From an uncultured Eubacteriales bacterium (GTDB taxonomy: Bacteria; Bacillota; Clostridia; Christensenellales; Borkfalkiaceae), in assembly GCA_902797515.1 (NCBI GenBank), contig CADBSX010000139.1, forward strand, positions 1 to 7,540: a DNA stretch of 7,540 nucleotides, read 5' to 3'. The translations under genes were made by a program, and so were the position numbers. Shown in pieces: positions 6,686-7,540 of this stretch; the stretch's first letter is position 1, and the number at the start of each line of letters is the position of its first letter. The notes below the pieces were generated by a model, which was not told where the DNA came from, ran no database searches, and saw only the letters and a list, made by a program, of their open reading frames with translations.

Positions 6686-6770
6686 ACTCACGAAGTGAGT
6701 TTTAGGGAAGGGGGACCGCTTGCGGTGGAAGGGTGCTCGTTTCCAAACGCCAAGAAATCGCTCGGAAAGG
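6686..6770. repeat. Dispersed repeat copy C: two hairpins plus conserved tail
   Basis: ACTCAC (6686-6691) pairs with GTGAGT (6695-6700) around GAA, followed by TTT and a G-rich spacer. ACCGC (6715-6719) pairs with GCGGT (6722-6726). The tail GGTGGAAGGGTGCTCGTTTC (6724-6743) repeats 56-75 with one difference, and CTCGTTTCCAAACGCCAAGAA (6736-6756) repeats copy B. The first hairpin is followed by TTTT (6700-6703) and might act as a weak terminator after secA; no better terminator is visible. Related GGGAAGGGGG...GGTGGAAGGG intergenic stretches are, to my recollection, common in gut Clostridia. Confidence 0.65.
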
Positions 6771-6781
6771 TTGAGTTTCTG

Positions 6782-6812
6782 CTCGTTTCCGACCGCGAGA
6801 ACGGCGCTGAAA
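6782..6812. repeat. Dispersed repeat copy D, short and diverged
   Basis: CTCGTTTCC (6782-6790) repeats the core of copies B and C exactly or with one difference. It continues GACCGCGAGAACGGCGCTGAAAAA, which in the shared frame reads S-F-P-T-A-R-T-A-L-K-K. It starts 46 bases after the same core in copy C. The A-rich stretch that follows (6809-6840) contains no gene. Confidence 0.45.
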
Positions 6813-6916
6813 AAATTTAAAAATCAAAAACAAATAAAAAATCACGCTTTCGGAACGAATAAAAACAAGGAAAACGCCTTTTAAAAAATATCCGACAAGC
6901 GAAAGGAGATATAAAA

Positions 6917-7540
6917 ATGGTAAGATACGACGTTTACGAAGAAAAAGTAAGAGGACTTTACAAGACTTTGGAAGAGGCAGGATACTCTCTTTGACGTCGC
7001 TAATTTAAGGGTAAAATTAAAAGAACTCGAAAGCGAACTCGAAAAGCCGGAAGTCTGGTCGGATATCGAAAAGTCCAAACATTTAAGCCGCGAGGCGCAG
7101 GGAATAAGGAATAAACTCGACGTGTTCGACAAGGCGAATAAAGCCGTTTCGGACGCGGAAGTGATGATCCAACTCGCCGAGGAAGAAAACGACGAGAGCG
7201 TTCTCGAAGAGGTCGATAAGGAACTGACGATAGCCGAAAAGGATATAGAAGACATACGCCTTCGCACTCTTCTTCGCGGCAAGTACGACTCTTGCGACGC
7301 GATACTCACTCTTCACGCGGGAGCGGGCGGCACGGAGGCTTGCGACTGGACGGAAATGCTTTACCGTATGTATATCTGTTATGCCGAAAAGCACGGCTAT
7401 AAGATAACGGAATACGACCGTCTGGACGGCGACGGCGCAGGGCTGAAATCGGTGTGTTTCAAAGTCGAGGGCGAAAACGCTTACGGCTATCTAAAAGCCG
7501 AAAAGGGAATACACAGGCTCGTCAGAATTTCGCCGTTCGA
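6917..7540 (+). CDS. prfB: Peptide chain release factor 2 (RF2), programmed +1 frameshift, 3' end cut by window
   Basis: RF2 releases finished peptides at UGA and UAA. The gene starts at ATG 6917 after AAAGGAGAT (6902-6910). It reads 25 codons, MVRYDVYEEKVRGLYKTLEE then AGYSL, to an in-frame TGA at 6992-6994. Skipping T6992 after CTT (6989-6991) continues at GAC 6993 as DVANLRVKLKELESELEKPEV..., the normal RF2 N-terminal domain. The slippery CTT, the weak TGA-C context and the TGA at codon 26 match the known prfB autoregulatory frameshift, in which scarce RF2 lets the ribosome slip +1. The window covers about 207 residues, through HAGAGGTEACDW (near residue 139) and GIHRLVRISPF. The GGQ catalytic loop lies beyond the window. 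The Shine-Dalgarno-like stimulator before CTT is weak (AGGA 6979-6982) and further away than usual. The secA-prfB order is the same as in B. subtilis. Confidence 0.95.
6989..6995 (+). promoter_or_regulatory. prfB programmed +1 frameshift site (CTT TGA C)
   Basis: The heptamer CTTTGAC is identical to the classical bacterial prfB slippery site. The zero-frame TGA is followed by C, the weakest termination context. The peptidyl-tRNA on CTT can re-pair with TTT, so that GAC is read next. Only this shift joins the N-terminal 25 codons to the RF2 body; the frame after it stays open to the end of the window. An indel error is unlikely, because the motif and its codon position are exactly those of the family. 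Confidence 0.95.

Larger units (their letters stand above)
6518..6916. other. 399-base secA-prfB intergenic region without a supported gene
   Basis: Apart from repeat copies B, C and D, this stretch holds a 10-bp palindrome GTTTATAAAC (6519-6528) just after the secA stop codon and an A-rich segment (6809-6890). I see no convincing sigma-A promoter for prfB; neither a clear -10 nor a matching -35 stands out in 6800-6900. No tRNA, riboswitch or T-box pattern was recognised. prfB may be read from secA across this gap or from a promoter I cannot recognise. Confidence 0.6.

Noticed and set aside
6586..6812. A CRISPR array made of the CTCGTTTC repeats
   Set aside because: Copies are few, diverged and irregularly spaced, and no constant repeat with unique spacers can be drawn.
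6518..6916. A riboswitch, T-box or tRNA upstream of prfB
   Set aside because: No cloverleaf, T-box sequence or long paired stem was found; the visible pairings are short and belong to the dispersed repeats.
6992..6994. The TGA in prfB as a pseudogene mutation or sequencing error
   Set aside because: It sits in the exact conserved frameshift heptamer at the conserved codon position, with an intact frame on both sides.
6881..7309. A minus-strand frame at the prfB start
   Set aside because: Serine-rich antisense shadow of the RF2 N-terminal helical domain.

Overview
The window looks like a chromosomal housekeeping segment from a Bacillota (Firmicutes) genome, most likely an uncultured Clostridia-like lineage. 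The evidence is the AGGAGG-type ribosome binding sites, a SecA with a C-terminal zinc motif, a YkpA/YbiT-like ABC-F ATPase, the order comFC - secA - prfB known from Bacillus subtilis, and heavy use of ATA, CTC, GCG and GAC codons throughout. No phage, integrase, transposase, CRISPR array, rRNA or tRNA is visible. The lineage is inferred; no marker fixes it to species.

Layout. Positions 1-142 carry no supported gene. They hold a 13-bp inverted repeat, a second small hairpin with a TTCG loop, a conserved repeat tail and a short palindrome. A strong terminator (145-180) closes whatever lies upstream. A promoter (182-210) then starts a two-gene unit: an ABC-F ATPase (245-1831) and, 12 bases later, the UDP-glucose 4-epimerase galE (1844-2872). 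A 15-bp hairpin (2914-2945) separates galE from comFC (2959-3666), which ends in a terminator (3682-3713). A new promoter region (3736-3780) and a leader with a small hairpin precede secA (3833-6517). The next 399 bases (6518-6916) contain no convincing gene. They hold several related short repeats and two small hairpins, related to the block at the start of the window. The window ends inside prfB (release factor 2), which begins at 6917 and is read through a programmed +1 frameshift at codon 26 (CTT TGA C). Conventional ORF calling breaks this gene.

How the genes fit together. ABC-F (ribosome-associated ATPase), SecA (protein export motor) and RF2 (termination at UGA/UAA) serve protein synthesis and export. 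GalE supplies UDP-galactose, and possibly UDP-GalNAc, for cell-surface glycans. ComFC is the phosphoribosyltransferase-like member of the competence-associated comF set.

The points most worth a second look are: (1) the prfB frameshift site, whose upstream Shine-Dalgarno-like stimulator is weak and displaced; (2) the ABC-F protein, in which both halves of one composite ATP site have degenerated together while the other site is intact; and (3) the repeat family that brackets the gene block. Two of its copies share a layout of hairpin, hairpin and conserved tail but differ in hairpin sequence, and four copies share a peptide-like reading frame.
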